Source: Vibrio sp. LaRot3 (lineage in GTDB: Bacteria > Pseudomonadota > Gammaproteobacteria > Enterobacterales > Vibrionaceae). From it: a stretch of DNA of 64,000 nucleotides. The stretch spans positions 157,057-221,056 of the forward strand of contig NZ_JAPPTI010000006.1 of the NCBI RefSeq assembly GCF_027587025.1. The letters are read 5' to 3'. The notes under the pieces are model-generated. The model worked only from the letters and a program-made list of their open reading frames with translations. It searched no databases and was not told the DNA's origin. Below, piece after piece: positions 9,257 to 17,994 of this stretch. Each line of letters opens with the position of its first letter. Position 1 is the stretch's first letter. The position numbers were made by a program, and so were the translations under genes.

Positions 9257-10714
9257 ATGTCACATTGGATTGCAGGACAATGGGTTGCCGGACAAGGTGA
9301 GCCAATGAGCTCAACAAGCCCTTATAACAACGAGGTAATTTGGCAAAGCGATAGTGCGACTGTTGCTCAAGTAGAATCGGCAGTTTCTGCGGCGCGAGAA
9401 GCCTTCTTAACGTGGAAGAAAACCTGTTTTGAGCAGAGAGAAGCGGTTGTATTGCGCTTCGCTGAACTTGTCAAAGAGCACAGTGAACAAATCGCAGAAA
9501 TCATTGCTAAAGAAACAGGCAAGCCATTGTGGGAAACCCGTACAGAAGCGGGCGCAATGGCAGGAAAAATCGCTATTTCTATCCGTGCTTATCATGAACG
9601 TACTGGAGAGGCGACGCGTGAAGCAGCGGGTAACCAAATTGTATTACGTCATCGACCACTTGGAGTGATGGCGGTATTTGGCCCGTACAACTTCCCAGGG
9701 CATTTGCCGAATGGTCATATTGTACCGGCACTACTGGCTGGCAACACCGTGGTGTTTAAACCATCAGAGCAGACTCCTTGGACAGGTGAGTTTGCCATGA
9801 AGCTTTGGCAACAAGCTGGTCTACCTGATGGTGTGATCAACTTAGTCCAAGGAGCGAAAGAAACAGGTATTGCGCTTGCTGAATCGAAGGGGATTGATGG
9901 TCTGCTGTTCACGGGTAGCGCAAACACTGGCCATATCCTACACCGCCAGTTTGCTGGGCAACCGGATAAGATGTTGGCTTTGGAGATGGGGGGCAACAAC
10001 CCTATGGTTATCTCTGAGCAGTTCGGCGACCTAGACTCAACGGTTTACACCATTATTCAGTCGGCATTTATCAGTGCTGGTCAGCGCTGTACTTGTGCTC
10101 GTCGCCTTTACGTTCCTATTGGTGAGAAGGGCGATCAATTATTGGTTCGACTGGTGGAAGCAACGCGCAATATTCGTGTCGACCAACCATTTGCCGAACC
10201 TGCTCCGTTTATGGGGCCACAGATTTCGACAGCGGCCGCTGAGTTTATCTTAAACGCACAAAAGCACCTGCAATCACTGGGGGCTGAAAGCTTAGTTGAG
10301 GCGAAGGCAGGACACGCTGCATTTGTTAGCCCGGGCATTATAGATGTCACCACAATTCAAGATTTGCCAGATGAAGAATACTTTGGGCCATTGCTTCAAG
10401 TGATTCGCTATCAAGGTTTAGAGCAGGCCGTTGAGTTAGCCAACGATACCCGATTTGGCCTCTCTGCTGGGTTAGTCTCAACTGACGATAGTGAATGGGA
10501 ATACTTCGTTGATCATATTCGTGCTGGGATTGTTAATCGTAACCGACAGCTGACAGGTGCAAGTGGTGATGCGCCGTTTGGAGGCCCTGGAGCCTCAGGC
10601 AACCTGCGCCCAAGTGCCTACTACGCTGCGGATTATTGTGCTTACCCAATGGCTTCGATGGAAGGGGCAGAAACTTTGTTGCCAGCAACATTGAGCCCTG
10701 GCATCACATTATAA
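9257..10714 (+). CDS. astD: N-succinylglutamate 5-semialdehyde dehydrogenase
   Basis: This enzyme oxidises succinylglutamate semialdehyde to succinylglutamate with NAD, step four of the AST pathway. The 485-residue protein has the aldehyde dehydrogenase signature residues E243 (ALEMGGNNP) and catalytic C278 (GQRCTC). The NAD-binding region includes [10 protein letters not shown] (about 167-176) and FTGSANTG (218-225). The ATG at 9257 follows AAAGGAAACGC; an in-frame ATG further upstream (9164) lies inside astA and is rejected. astB and astE are not in this window, so the pathway must be completed elsewhere. Confidence 0.94.
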   Translation: MSHWIAGQWVAGQGEPMSSTSPYNNEVIWQSDSATVAQVESAVSAAREAFLTWKKTCFEQREAVVLRFAELVKEHSEQIAEIIAKETGKPLWETRTEAGAMAGKIAISIRAYHERTGEATREAAGNQIVLRHRPLGVMAVFGPYNFPGHLPNGHIVPALLAGNTVVFKPSEQTPWTGEFAMKLWQQAGLPDGVINLVQGAKETGIALAESKGIDGLLFTGSANTGHILHRQFAGQPDKMLALEMGGNNPMVISEQFGDLDSTVYTIIQSAFISAGQRCTCARRLYVPIGEKGDQLLVRLVEATRNIRVDQPFAEPAPFMGPQISTAAAEFILNAQKHLQSLGAESLVEAKAGHAAFVSPGIIDVTTIQDLPDEEYFGPLLQVIRYQGLEQAVELANDTRFGLSAGLVSTDDSEWEYFVDHIRAGIVNRNRQLTGASGDAPFGGPGASGNLRPSAYYAADYCAYPMASMEGAETLLPATLSPGITL

Positions 10715-10849
10715 CGCTTGCCAATAGGCATGATTGAATACGTCACAGGTTGAATGCCATCTCTTCTTAGCCGAGTGAGATGGTCTCGACTATTCTTATA
10801 TGAAAATAATATTGATACCGATAACAAGACCCTAAGCTAAGGAGGCGCT

Positions 10850-11641
10850 ATGACGCCAGACCTATTGTTTCAGTCACTATGGGACGACTATACCGAGCGT
10901 TTATGTCCATCAGCAGGCAATGTCCATAGATTGCTGCAAGAAGATGAACCTCTTATCAATGACCACATTGCTCTGCGCACTTTCAATCTTGCTCCAGTTA
11001 ACTTATCCGTTTTAGCGAAACCTTTTTTAGAACTGGGCTATCAAGAAGCAGGGGATTACCTGTTTGAAAGTAAAAAGCTCGTAGCTAAGCATTTTGAACA
11101 CCCAGACCCTCGTCAGCCAAAAGTGTTTATTAGTGAGTTGAAAGTGGAAGAGTGCTCTGCACAGTTGCAAACGTTAGTGAAAAAACTGGTAGCAGAAATG
11201 GATGCCTCTCAGTTAAAAGGGTTTGATTTCTTGTATGCGGGGCGGCTTTGGTCGCTAGAGCATAAAGACTACCAATTGTTGGCGGAAGAAAGTGAGTACG
11301 CGTCTTGGGTTGCAGCGCATGGCTACGGGGCAAACCACTTTACTGTAAGTGTTAATCAACTTGACCAGTTTGAAGAAGTTCAGCAGGTGAATGATCACTT
11401 GAGTGCCGCGGGTTTTGTTATTAACCAGTCCGGTGGGGAAGTAAAAGGTTCTCCGGATGTACTGTTAGAGCAATCTGCTACCATGGCAGATAAAGTCAAA
11501 GTTGACTTGGATGATGGTGTGTTTCAAATTCCGGGTGGCTTCTATGAGTTTGCGAAGCGCTACCCAATGGCCAATGGTGAGTTGTATTCAGGTTTTGTGG
11601 CAGCGTCAGCCGATAAAATCTTTGAAAGTACCAACAACTAG
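10850..11641 (+). CDS. DUF1338 family protein, 2-oxoadipate dioxygenase/decarboxylase-like (HglS fold)
   Basis: The 263-residue protein belongs to DUF1338, a vicinal-oxygen-chelate-like family. Its characterised member HglS of Pseudomonas putida turns 2-oxoadipate into 2-hydroxyglutarate in lysine catabolism, using Fe(II). Three metal-ligand candidates are present: H39 in NDHIALRTF, H163 in GANHFTV and E234 in PGGFYEF. R43 sits four residues after the first histidine, as in HglS. AAGGAGGCGCT is a strong Shine-Dalgarno sequence. It lies 135 bases after astD on the same strand, with no strong terminator between, so it may be expressed with arginine degradation. It is shorter than HglS and its substrate is unknown. 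Confidence 0.8.
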   Translation: MTPDLLFQSLWDDYTERLCPSAGNVHRLLQEDEPLINDHIALRTFNLAPVNLSVLAKPFLELGYQEAGDYLFESKKLVAKHFEHPDPRQPKVFISELKVEECSAQLQTLVKKLVAEMDASQLKGFDFLYAGRLWSLEHKDYQLLAEESEYASWVAAHGYGANHFTVSVNQLDQFEEVQQVNDHLSAAGFVINQSGGEVKGSPDVLLEQSATMADKVKVDLDDGVFQIPGGFYEFAKRYPMANGELYSGFVAASADKIFESTNN

Positions 11642-11670
11642 TCTTTTCTCACCTTATTGATGAAAACAAA

Positions 11671-11691
11671 AAGCCACCCAATGGGTGGCTT
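11671..11691. terminator. Terminator between DUF1338 gene and crp (convergent)
   Basis: AAGCCACCC (11671-11679), loop AAT, GGGTGGCTT (11683-11691). Read on the minus strand the stem is followed by TTTTTG, a good end for crp. On the plus strand the T-run is weaker (TTTGAAATTTT) but probably also works for the DUF1338 transcript. Confidence 0.85.
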
Positions 11692-11722
11692 TGAAATTTT
11701 CTCGATTTCTAATAATTAGAAA

Positions 11723-12355
11723 TTAGCGAGTACCGTAAACAACAATCGTCTTACCGTGAGCAGAGATTAGGTTCTGCTCTTCTAGCATCTTCAAGATACG
11801 ACCTACTGTCTCACGAGAACAACCAACAATTTGGCCAATCTCTTGACGAGTGATCTTGATTTGCATGCCGTCTGGGTGAGTCATCGCGTCAGGTTGTTTC
11901 GCTAGGTTTAGTAGCGTTTGAGCGATACGACCAGTTACGTCTAGGAACGCTAGGTCACCTACTTTTTGGCTTGTTACTTGTAGGCGACGAGCCATCTGTG
12001 ACGACAGACGCATTAGGATGTCAGGGTTTACTTGGATAAGCTGACGGAATTTCTTAAATGAGATTTCCGCTACTTCACAAGGAGACTTGGCACGAACCCA
12101 AGCTGTACGCTCTTGGTCTTCTTCGAATAGACCAAGTTCACCGATGAAATCACCTTGGTTTAGGTAAGAAAGGATCATTTCCTTACCTTCTTCGTCTTTA
12201 ATAAGAACCGCTACAGAACCTTTAACGATGTAGTATAAAGTTTCTGCTTTTTCGCCCGCGTGGATCAGCGTGCTTTTTGATGGGTACTTATGAATATGAC
12301 AGTGTGAAAGGAACCACTCTAATGTTGGGTCGGTTTGAGGTTTACCTAGAACCAT
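11723..12355 (-). CDS. crp: CRP, cAMP receptor protein
   Basis: CRP is the global cAMP-dependent activator/repressor controlling carbon use and, in vibrios, competence and virulence. The 210-residue protein is nearly identical to Vibrio CRP. The phosphate-binding cassette [15 protein letters not shown] carries Arg-Thr where E. coli has Arg-Ser, normal for Vibrio. The helix-turn-helix [20 protein letters not shown] lies near residues 169-188. Start ATG at 12355 (complement). It is monocistronic, with a candidate promoter at 12426-12454 and a convergent terminator. Confidence 0.98.
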   Translation of the reverse strand: MVLGKPQTDPTLEWFLSHCHIHKYPSKSTLIHAGEKAETLYYIVKGSVAVLIKDEEGKEMILSYLNQGDFIGELGLFEEDQERTAWVRAKSPCEVAEISFKKFRQLIQVNPDILMRLSSQMARRLQVTSQKVGDLAFLDVTGRIAQTLLNLAKQPDAMTHPDGMQIKITRQEIGQIVGCSRETVGRILKMLEEQNLISAHGKTIVVYGTR

Positions 12356-12425
12356 AATATCTCACTTCCTCTGCAGGGTACGCTTGCCGCTTTCCATGTT
12401 TTAGCTAAGCCCAAATGGGATAGCC

Positions 12426-12454
12426 AGAATAAGAGCACTTTAGTCATGCTGCAA
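12426..12454 (-). promoter_or_regulatory. Candidate crp promoter
   Basis: On the minus strand, TTGCAG (12454-12449), a 17-base spacer, then TATTCT (12431-12426), about 70 bases upstream of the crp start. Spacing is ideal and both boxes match at four or more positions. Judged by eye. Confidence 0.42.
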
Positions 12455-12546
12455 GCTATCTTGTGTTTCGGTTACAAATAGTATCCTTTTTCCCGAACGA
12501 TTTCTTGATTTTAATCGGGTCCAAGATGCTATTTTTTAAGCAAAAA

Positions 12547-12562
12547 CGTGCACATGATCACG
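12547..12562. promoter_or_regulatory. Weak CRP-like operator upstream of crp
   Basis: CGTGC-ACATGA-TCACG resembles the CRP site TGTGA-N6-TCACA in seven of ten conserved positions, with correct six-base spacing. It lies about 190 bases upstream of crp, and could reflect autoregulation as in E. coli. It is close to the end of prkB, and is only a candidate. Confidence 0.22.
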
Positions 12563-12595
12563 GTATGAAAAGTAATCGTGTTCTAGCAACTGGGT

Positions 12596-13465
12596 TTAAC
12601 CGATTTTTCCGGTTTCGATTAACTGTTGAAGAATCGGTCTTACGATGAGCTCCATAGCGAAACTCATTTTACCACCAGGTACTACAAGCGTGTTGTGTCG
12701 TGACATAAATGAGCCATCGATCATTGCGAGCAAGTACGGATAATCGACATTTTTAAAGCCACGTAAACGTATAACTACGAAGCTTTCGTCCAAACTAGGG
12801 ATACCTTTGGCATCTAATGGGTTGGAGGTATCTACCGTAGGCACCCGCTGGAAATTGATGTGTGTACGAGAAAACTGCGGGGTGATGTAGTTTAGGTAGT
12901 CATCCATTGAACGCACGATGGAATCCATCACCGCTTCGCGAGAATGACCACGGTCACGAGTATCTCGAACAAATTTTTGAATCCACTCAAGGTTGACGAT
13001 CGGCACCATGCCAATCAGAAAGTCGACATGCTGTGCGACGTTAACATCCCCATCGACAACGCCACCATGTAATCCTTCATAGAATAGGACATCGCTGTTT
13101 TCCGGCAGATCTTGCCATGGGGTGAATGTTCCCGGCATTTGATTGTAAGGTACGGCTTCATCAAAAGTATGAAGGTAGCGACGCACTTGACCTGTGCCTT
13201 CGTTACCGTATTGGCGGAAGAACTCTTCAAGCCCCGGAAAGTCATTGGCTTGAGGGCCAAAGTAGCTAATGTGACGCCCTTGATCACGAGCTTTACGGAT
13301 GGCGACATCCATCTCTGGGCGAGTGAATCGGTGGAAGCTATCACCTTCAACCCACGCAGGTTTAATGTCCATCATGTTGAACATTTTGCGAAAGGCTTCG
13401 GATGTGGTGGTGGTTCCTGCCCCAGATGAGCCAGTAACCGCGATGATCGGATGTTTTGCTGACAT
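12596..13465 (-). CDS. prkB: Phosphoribulokinase / uridine kinase-like P-loop kinase
   Basis: This 289-residue protein is a class I phosphoribulokinase-like kinase of non-photosynthetic gammaproteobacteria. Its physiological substrate is not established, and no Rubisco gene lies nearby. The P-loop is GSSGAGTTT (12-20). Thr in place of the usual Lys is normal for this family, as in the proteobacterial Calvin-cycle enzymes. Conserved patches include the acidic VEGDSFHRF and FYEGLHGG segments. It neighbours crp and yheU as in E. coli. The role is inferred from family only. Confidence 0.9.
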   Translation of the reverse strand: MSAKHPIIAVTGSSGAGTTTTSEAFRKMFNMMDIKPAWVEGDSFHRFTRPEMDVAIRKARDQGRHISYFGPQANDFPGLEEFFRQYGNEGTGQVRRYLHTFDEAVPYNQMPGTFTPWQDLPENSDVLFYEGLHGGVVDGDVNVAQHVDFLIGMVPIVNLEWIQKFVRDTRDRGHSREAVMDSIVRSMDDYLNYITPQFSRTHINFQRVPTVDTSNPLDAKGIPSLDESFVVIRLRGFKNVDYPYLLAMIDGSFMSRHNTLVVPGGKMSFAMELIVRPILQQLIETGKIG

Positions 13466-13589
13466 GACAAACCTTGTCTTTAGATAACTTGCCTGTTTGG
13501 GCTGTTTATTCGTTAACGGTATAACAGCCTAGAAACAACAATATAACACGGTTTGTCAGATAGCGATCAGTTGAAATGTGTGAGTAGAT

Positions 13590-13802
13590 CTAGAACTTGG
13601 CTTTAACTTGAATGTCGACTGTTTCATGCAGTTCGGAGTAAACCACTACGGCTTCGCCAGTCTCGATTTGTTTGCGTACTTGTTCTACTTTGGTTTGCAG
13701 TGACACTTCTTGGTTGCCGTAATCGGTGCCTTCACGCAGCACGAATTCTTGAATCAGATTATCTAGTGTGTCTGAGTCGATTTGTTGCCAAGGAACAATC
13801 AT
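13590..13802 (-). CDS. yheU: YheU family small protein (UPF0270)
   Basis: A 70-residue cytosolic protein of the UPF0270 family, recognised by the conserved start MIVPW, the central [10 protein letters not shown] (24-33) and the WSELHETV-like segment [10 protein letters not shown]. No biochemical function is known. It follows yheT with a 61-base gap on the minus strand and precedes prkB, the same order as in E. coli. It is probably part of the yheS-yheT-yheU transcript. Confidence 0.9.
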   Translation of the reverse strand: MIVPWQQIDSDTLDNLIQEFVLREGTDYGNQEVSLQTKVEQVRKQIETGEAVVVYSELHETVDIQVKAKF

Positions 13803-13863
13803 AAATACCTCTTTATTCTATGACGTTTAACAACCAGTAATGGTTTGATGCTTTGGGGCGCTA

Positions 13864-14838
13864 TTATGCCGACTTCAAGCTGTGATAGTAAGCGGGAAGT
13901 GTTTCTTCTAACCAAAAGCGTGGCTTCAATACTGAACCAGTGACAAAACCGACGTGACCGCCTTGGTCAAATAAACGGTAGTCGATGTTATCGGGCAGCA
14001 CAAAGTGTGGGATCACCGCATCAGTCATAAATGGGTCATCTTTGGCGTGGATGATCTGTGTTGGTAAGCGAATATCACGCAAACGATGAATACCCGAACA
14101 GCGCTGGTAATAATCTTCGGCATCTTTAAAGCCGTGTAGAGGCGCGGTGATGAGATCATCAAATTCGTACAATCGTGTTACGCGTTTAATCGACTGGTAG
14201 CTTAAATCCAACTCGCCTTTGAGTAAGTGATGCTTGCGTAGCGCATTGCGCTTTAATGAATTAAGTAGATAGGTTTTGTAGAGTTTAGAAAAGCCTTGCT
14301 CTATACGTTCTGAACACGCCGAAAGGTCAAGTGGTGCAGAGACAATCGATGCCGCATCGAGTAGTGGTTCGTCAGCGTACTCAGCGAGGTAGTTGGCCAG
14401 CATGTTTCCGCCAAGCGATATGCCTACTGCGATCTTCTTTTGGTTTGGAAATCGCTGATGTAGATATTCTAAAAATAGCCGAGCATCTTTTACTTCACCT
14501 GAGTGATAAGCACGTGCGAGTTTGTTTGGTTTACCGCTACAGCCGCGAAAGTGCATCATTACCGAGAGCCAACCCTGCTTGGCAAAAGCGTCCATTAAGC
14601 CATTGGCATAGGGGCTATAAAAGCATCCCTCTAAGCCATGAAAGAGAATAAACAGAGGCTTGTCTTTGGCTGTATCACTCTCTTTGTCTTCACTCCATGC
14701 TAGGTCAAGGAAGTCACCATCGGGGGTATCCAATGTTTGCCATATAGGTTCAAACAGCGCTTTTTTGCGAATAAAACGCGGCGCGAGAGTTTGCAGGTGT
14801 GGATTGGATAATCCAGTCGCGGCAGTGAATTGAGTCAT
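13864..14838 (-). CDS. yheT: YheT, alpha/beta-hydrolase of the AB-hydrolase 4 family
   Basis: The 324-residue product is an alpha/beta hydrolase of the YheT/ABHD1-3 group. It has an oxyanion-hole motif FHGLEG (66-71), a nucleophile elbow GISLGG with S141, an acid at D267 or D268 (AKDDPF) and the catalytic H295 (GGHVGF). The natural substrate is unknown; related enzymes are esterases. Its start lies two bases after the stop of the TIGR02444 gene, so translation is probably coupled. Confidence 0.92.
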   Translation of the reverse strand: MTQFTAATGLSNPHLQTLAPRFIRKKALFEPIWQTLDTPDGDFLDLAWSEDKESDTAKDKPLFILFHGLEGCFYSPYANGLMDAFAKQGWLSVMMHFRGCSGKPNKLARAYHSGEVKDARLFLEYLHQRFPNQKKIAVGISLGGNMLANYLAEYADEPLLDAASIVSAPLDLSACSERIEQGFSKLYKTYLLNSLKRNALRKHHLLKGELDLSYQSIKRVTRLYEFDDLITAPLHGFKDAEDYYQRCSGIHRLRDIRLPTQIIHAKDDPFMTDAVIPHFVLPDNIDYRLFDQGGHVGFVTGSVLKPRFWLEETLPAYYHSLKSA

Positions 14839-14840
14839 GA

Positions 14841-15323
14841 TTAGTGTGGGGTGTCGGTGGGTTCAAACGGCAGAGCAAAGATATCGTAAAGATGTTCTCC
14901 GCCCAATTGACGACAATAACGCAAAGTCAGTGCTTCACCACGAGTATTGCTTAGCGTAAAGCTGTTCACGCAATCAACCAAATCTGACTGCTGTTGCTTT
15001 TCAAGCTGAAGCTCAAATTGCAGCGCTTCTCGGTATAAGGTGTCAGATAAGTTGAATTTTAGCTTTCGTCTCAACTCGCGAAAGCTATTTAGCAAGGATT
15101 CCGAACGACCAAGGCACTCTTCAACTTTGTGCCAATCTTGTTCGCCGATGGTCACTTGCTGCTCATCTAGCCATTTGAGAAGGAGCAGCAAGTTAACGTT
15201 ACCTTTGAATTGATTTTGTAAGTTTAAGCACGCCTCTTTTACTTCTCGCACACTGTAGTACTGCAAGCTAAATTGCCATAACCGTTCTAGTGTGAGGGAA
15301 ACTCTGACGTGCTCTATACTCAT
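14841..15323 (-). CDS. TIGR02444 (DUF2390) family protein
   Basis: This 160-residue, helix-rich, charged protein matches the uncharacterised TIGR02444/DUF2390 family. Recognition rests on the N-terminal LWQFSLQYYS pattern, LKWLDEQ in the middle, and its fixed place between yheS and yheT. There is no signal peptide or membrane helix. Its ATG overlaps the yheS stop by four bases and its stop is two bases before yheT, so the three genes are tightly coupled. Function unknown. Confidence 0.8.
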   Translation of the reverse strand: MSIEHVRVSLTLERLWQFSLQYYSVREVKEACLNLQNQFKGNVNLLLLLKWLDEQQVTIGEQDWHKVEECLGRSESLLNSFRELRRKLKFNLSDTLYREALQFELQLEKQQQSDLVDCVNSFTLSNTRGEALTLRYCRQLGGEHLYDIFALPFEPTDTPH

Positions 15324-17242
15324 AAATCGCTGAATTCCTGTTCCATTTGCTCAAGTTCTTCTTGCAGCGCCATCCAATCCATTTCGACTTCTTCAAGTTC
15401 CGATTTGCTGTTGGCTTGTAACGCGAGTACCTGATTAAGTTTAGCTTTGTTTTCGGCTTCATACAGAGAGTTATCAGATAATTGCGTCTCTGCCTCGGCC
15501 AATGATTCACCCAACTTATCCATTTTCTGCTCAAGTTGTGTCAGTTTTTTGCGAATTGGCGCGGTTTGTTTACGAAACTCTGCTTCGCGTCGCTTTTGCT
15601 CTTTTTTTGCGGCGGCGCTGTTGGCTGAATTTTTCTCAGGCTGCTCAGCTTGAGCTTCACGACGTTCTGCTTTTTGCTGCTCTGTCAGCCACTTGTAATA
15701 GTCATTCAAATCGCCATCAAATGGTGCTACTTGGCGATCGTGTACTAAGTAAAGATCATCAGTGGTCGCGCGCAGTAGGTAACGGTCGTGCGATACAATC
15801 ACCATCGCGCCTTCAAAGGTTTGCAGCGCCATCGTCAAAGCTTGACGCATATCCAAATCAAGGTGGTTGGTTGGTTCATCAAGCAGTAGCAAGTTTGGCT
15901 TTTGCCATACAACCAAGGCTAATACTAAGCGAGCTTTCTCACCGCCAGAAAACGGCGCGACTTTTTCTAGAGCTTTATCACCATTGAAACCAAAGCTGCC
16001 TAGATAATTGCGAAGCTCCAGTTCATTTTTGTCGGGAGCAATTTGCATCATGTGCTGCAAGGGAGTTTCTTCTGGATGCAGAGTTTCCAGTTGGTGCTGA
16101 GCAAAGTAACCAATCTTCACGCCTTGAGAGTATGTAAGATCGCCACTGAGCGATTTAAGCTCACCTGACAGCAGTTTGATTAAGGTCGATTTACCTGCGC
16201 CATTGCGGCCAAGTAGGCCAATGCGGCTACCCGGTACCAGATTCAAACGAATCTTTTCTAAGATGAGGTTGTCATCGTAGCCCGCAGAGACTTCATCCAT
16301 CATTATGATTGGGTTGGGTAAGGAGTCTGGTTCGCGGAATTCAAAACTAAACGGGTTATCAAACTGAGCCGGCAGCACTTTTTCCATACGCTCTAGTGCT
16401 TTAATACGGCTTTGTGCTTGACGTGCTTTTGATGCTTTGTAGCGGAAGCGATCAATATAGCTTTGCATGTGCGCCATTTGTTTCTGCTGCTTTTGGTACT
16501 GAGCTTGTTGCAGAATTAGCTTTTGCGCGCGCTGATCTTCAAACGATGAGTAGTTACCGGTGTACTCGTTAAGCAGCTGGTTTTCAACGTGGATCACGCG
16601 ATTCACAATTGGATCTAAGAAATCTCGGTCATGGGAGATAAGTACCAGCGTACCTGGGTAGTTTTGTAACCAACGCTCAAGCCACATCACAGCATCAAGG
16701 TCTAAGTGGTTGGTAGGTTCATCAAGCAACAAAAGATCAGAGCGGCAAAGCAGGGCTTGAGCTAGGTTGAGACGCATACGCCAGCCACCAGAGAACTGGG
16801 TTAAGTTCCAACTCATTTGCACTTGGCTAAAACCTAAGCCATCAAGTAGCTCAGCCGCGCGAGCGCGAATGCTGTAGCCGCCAATGGTTTCAATTTTACC
16901 GTGGATCTCCGCCACCAAAGTACCGTTATCATCTTGCTCTGCTTGTTGCAGTTGACGCTCTAACTCACGATATTCGCGATCACCATCAATCACATATTCC
17001 AGTGCAGCACGTTCCAGTGCTGGTGTCTCCTGTGCGACCCAAGCCATTTCCCAATGCGCGGGTTTGCTAAAATTACCAGCATCAATAGAGAGTTCATCTT
17101 TGATCAAGGCGAACAGTGTGGATTTACCACAACCGTTTTTGCCGACAAGGCCGACTTTGTCGCCGGGATGAATCGTGGCTGAAGCTTGGTCAAGAAGCGG
17201 TTTTCCGCCACGAAGGAGCTGGATGTCAGAGAAGGTAATCAT
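15320..17242 (-). CDS. yheS: YheS, ABC-F family ribosome-associated ATPase
   Basis: ABC-F proteins are soluble twin-ATPase factors that bind the ribosomal E site and relieve stalled translation. The 640-residue protein has two nucleotide-binding domains. Domain 1 has Walker A GKNGCGKS (34-41) and signature FSGGW. Domain 2 has Walker A GRNGAGKS at about 340 and signature FSGGEKAR. Each has a LLLDEPTNHLD Walker B. The inter-domain linker is rich in Gln, Lys and Arg. A charged coiled-coil C-terminal tail occupies about 530-640. It heads the minus-strand yheS-TIGR02444-yheT-yheU set, and is not a drug exporter because it has no membrane domain. Confidence 0.95.
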   Translation of the reverse strand: MITFSDIQLLRGGKPLLDQASATIHPGDKVGLVGKNGCGKSTLFALIKDELSIDAGNFSKPAHWEMAWVAQETPALERAALEYVIDGDREYRELERQLQQAEQDDNGTLVAEIHGKIETIGGYSIRARAAELLDGLGFSQVQMSWNLTQFSGGWRMRLNLAQALLCRSDLLLLDEPTNHLDLDAVMWLERWLQNYPGTLVLISHDRDFLDPIVNRVIHVENQLLNEYTGNYSSFEDQRAQKLILQQAQYQKQQKQMAHMQSYIDRFRYKASKARQAQSRIKALERMEKVLPAQFDNPFSFEFREPDSLPNPIIMMDEVSAGYDDNLILEKIRLNLVPGSRIGLLGRNGAGKSTLIKLLSGELKSLSGDLTYSQGVKIGYFAQHQLETLHPEETPLQHMMQIAPDKNELELRNYLGSFGFNGDKALEKVAPFSGGEKARLVLALVVWQKPNLLLLDEPTNHLDLDMRQALTMALQTFEGAMVIVSHDRYLLRATTDDLYLVHDRQVAPFDGDLNDYYKWLTEQQKAERREAQAEQPEKNSANSAAAKKEQKRREAEFRKQTAPIRKKLTQLEQKMDKLGESLAEAETQLSDNSLYEAENKAKLNQVLALQANSKSELEEVEMDWMALQEELEQMEQEFSDL

Positions 17243-17307
17243 AGTTTTGCTTTATCTTTAATCGTTTCGCCACGCATAGTAGGGGGAATATCTGGAAAAG
17301 TCGATCA

Positions 17308-17336
17308 TTGCGTTATTGGTACTAAGCGCGTATAAC
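17308..17336 (+). promoter_or_regulatory. Candidate promoter of kefGB
   Basis: TTGCGT (17308-17313), 17-base spacer, TATAAC (17331-17336), about 85 bases before kefG in the divergent yheS/kefG intergenic region. Spacing is ideal and five of six -10 bases match. Confidence 0.5.
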
Positions 17337-17421
17337 AAACTGATAACGAAAATAAGGTCTTATTCTGTGTCGCTCTAGATAACAGGGACAAAGACTCTCA
17401 TAAAAGGCGGATGTTCAAGGA

Positions 17422-17994
17422 ATGATGTCACCTGCTCAAAGTCAGAAAAAAGTGTTAGTTATTTATGCTCACCCAGAGTCTCAAACCTCGGTGGCTAATC
17501 AAGTGATGATCAAAAAGATCGAATCACTTGAGCATGTGACTGTGCACGATCTTTACGCCCACTATCCCGACTTCTTTATTGATGTAAATGCTGAGCATGA
17601 ACGTTTACTCGCCCATGATGTGATCGTTTTTCAGCATCCAATGTACCTTTACTCTTGTCCCGCATTGCTTAAAGAATGGCTTGATCGCGTATTGGGCAAA
17701 GGCTTTGCCTATGGTGATGGCAGTGCACTGGCGGGTAAATGCTGGCGCAGTGTGATTACTACCGGCGGTAACCAAGAAGCGTTTGGCGAACATGGTTACA
17801 ACAAATATCCACTGGAACAAATTTTACAGCCCTTCGAGCTCACCGCGGCATTATGCCGTATGACATGGATTGAGCCATTGGTGCTTTACTGGGCACGCAA
17901 TATTTCTGATGTCGAGCGTTATCAGCACGCGGAAGTCTATCGTCAATGGTTGAATAATCCATTACCAATGCAAGGAGGGCTAGATGGCACTTGA
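17422..17994 (+). CDS. kefG: KefG, ancillary quinone oxidoreductase of the KefB efflux system
   Basis: KefG is a flavodoxin-fold NAD(P)H:quinone oxidoreductase that binds and activates the KefB potassium/proton antiporter during electrophile stress. The 190-residue protein has the family's [13 protein letters not shown] start, the [24 protein letters not shown]-side segment and [15 protein letters not shown]. Two consecutive ATGs are possible starts. Its stop overlaps the kefB start by 11 bases, as in E. coli yheR-kefB. Confidence 0.93.
   Translation: MMSPAQSQKKVLVIYAHPESQTSVANQVMIKKIESLEHVTVHDLYAHYPDFFIDVNAEHERLLAHDVIVFQHPMYLYSCPALLKEWLDRVLGKGFAYGDGSALAGKCWRSVITTGGNQEAFGEHGYNKYPLEQILQPFELTAALCRMTWIEPLVLYWARNISDVERYQHAEVYRQWLNNPLPMQGGLDGT

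Noticed and set aside
10732..10757. TGA...TCACA near the astD-DUF1338 gap as a CRP site
   Set aside because: Only one half-site matches when the six-base spacer is enforced.
11723..12355. Thr in place of Ser in the CRP cAMP pocket as a novelty
   Set aside because: Arg-Thr is the usual Vibrio CRP sequence.
12999..13465. PrkB P-loop lacking lysine as a sign of a dead kinase
   Set aside because: GSSGAGTTT is the normal P-loop of class I phosphoribulokinase-type enzymes.
15502..15987. 161-residue open frame on the plus strand within yheS
   Set aside because: It is antisense to a conserved ABC-F gene, has no ribosome site and reads as low-complexity shadow sequence.
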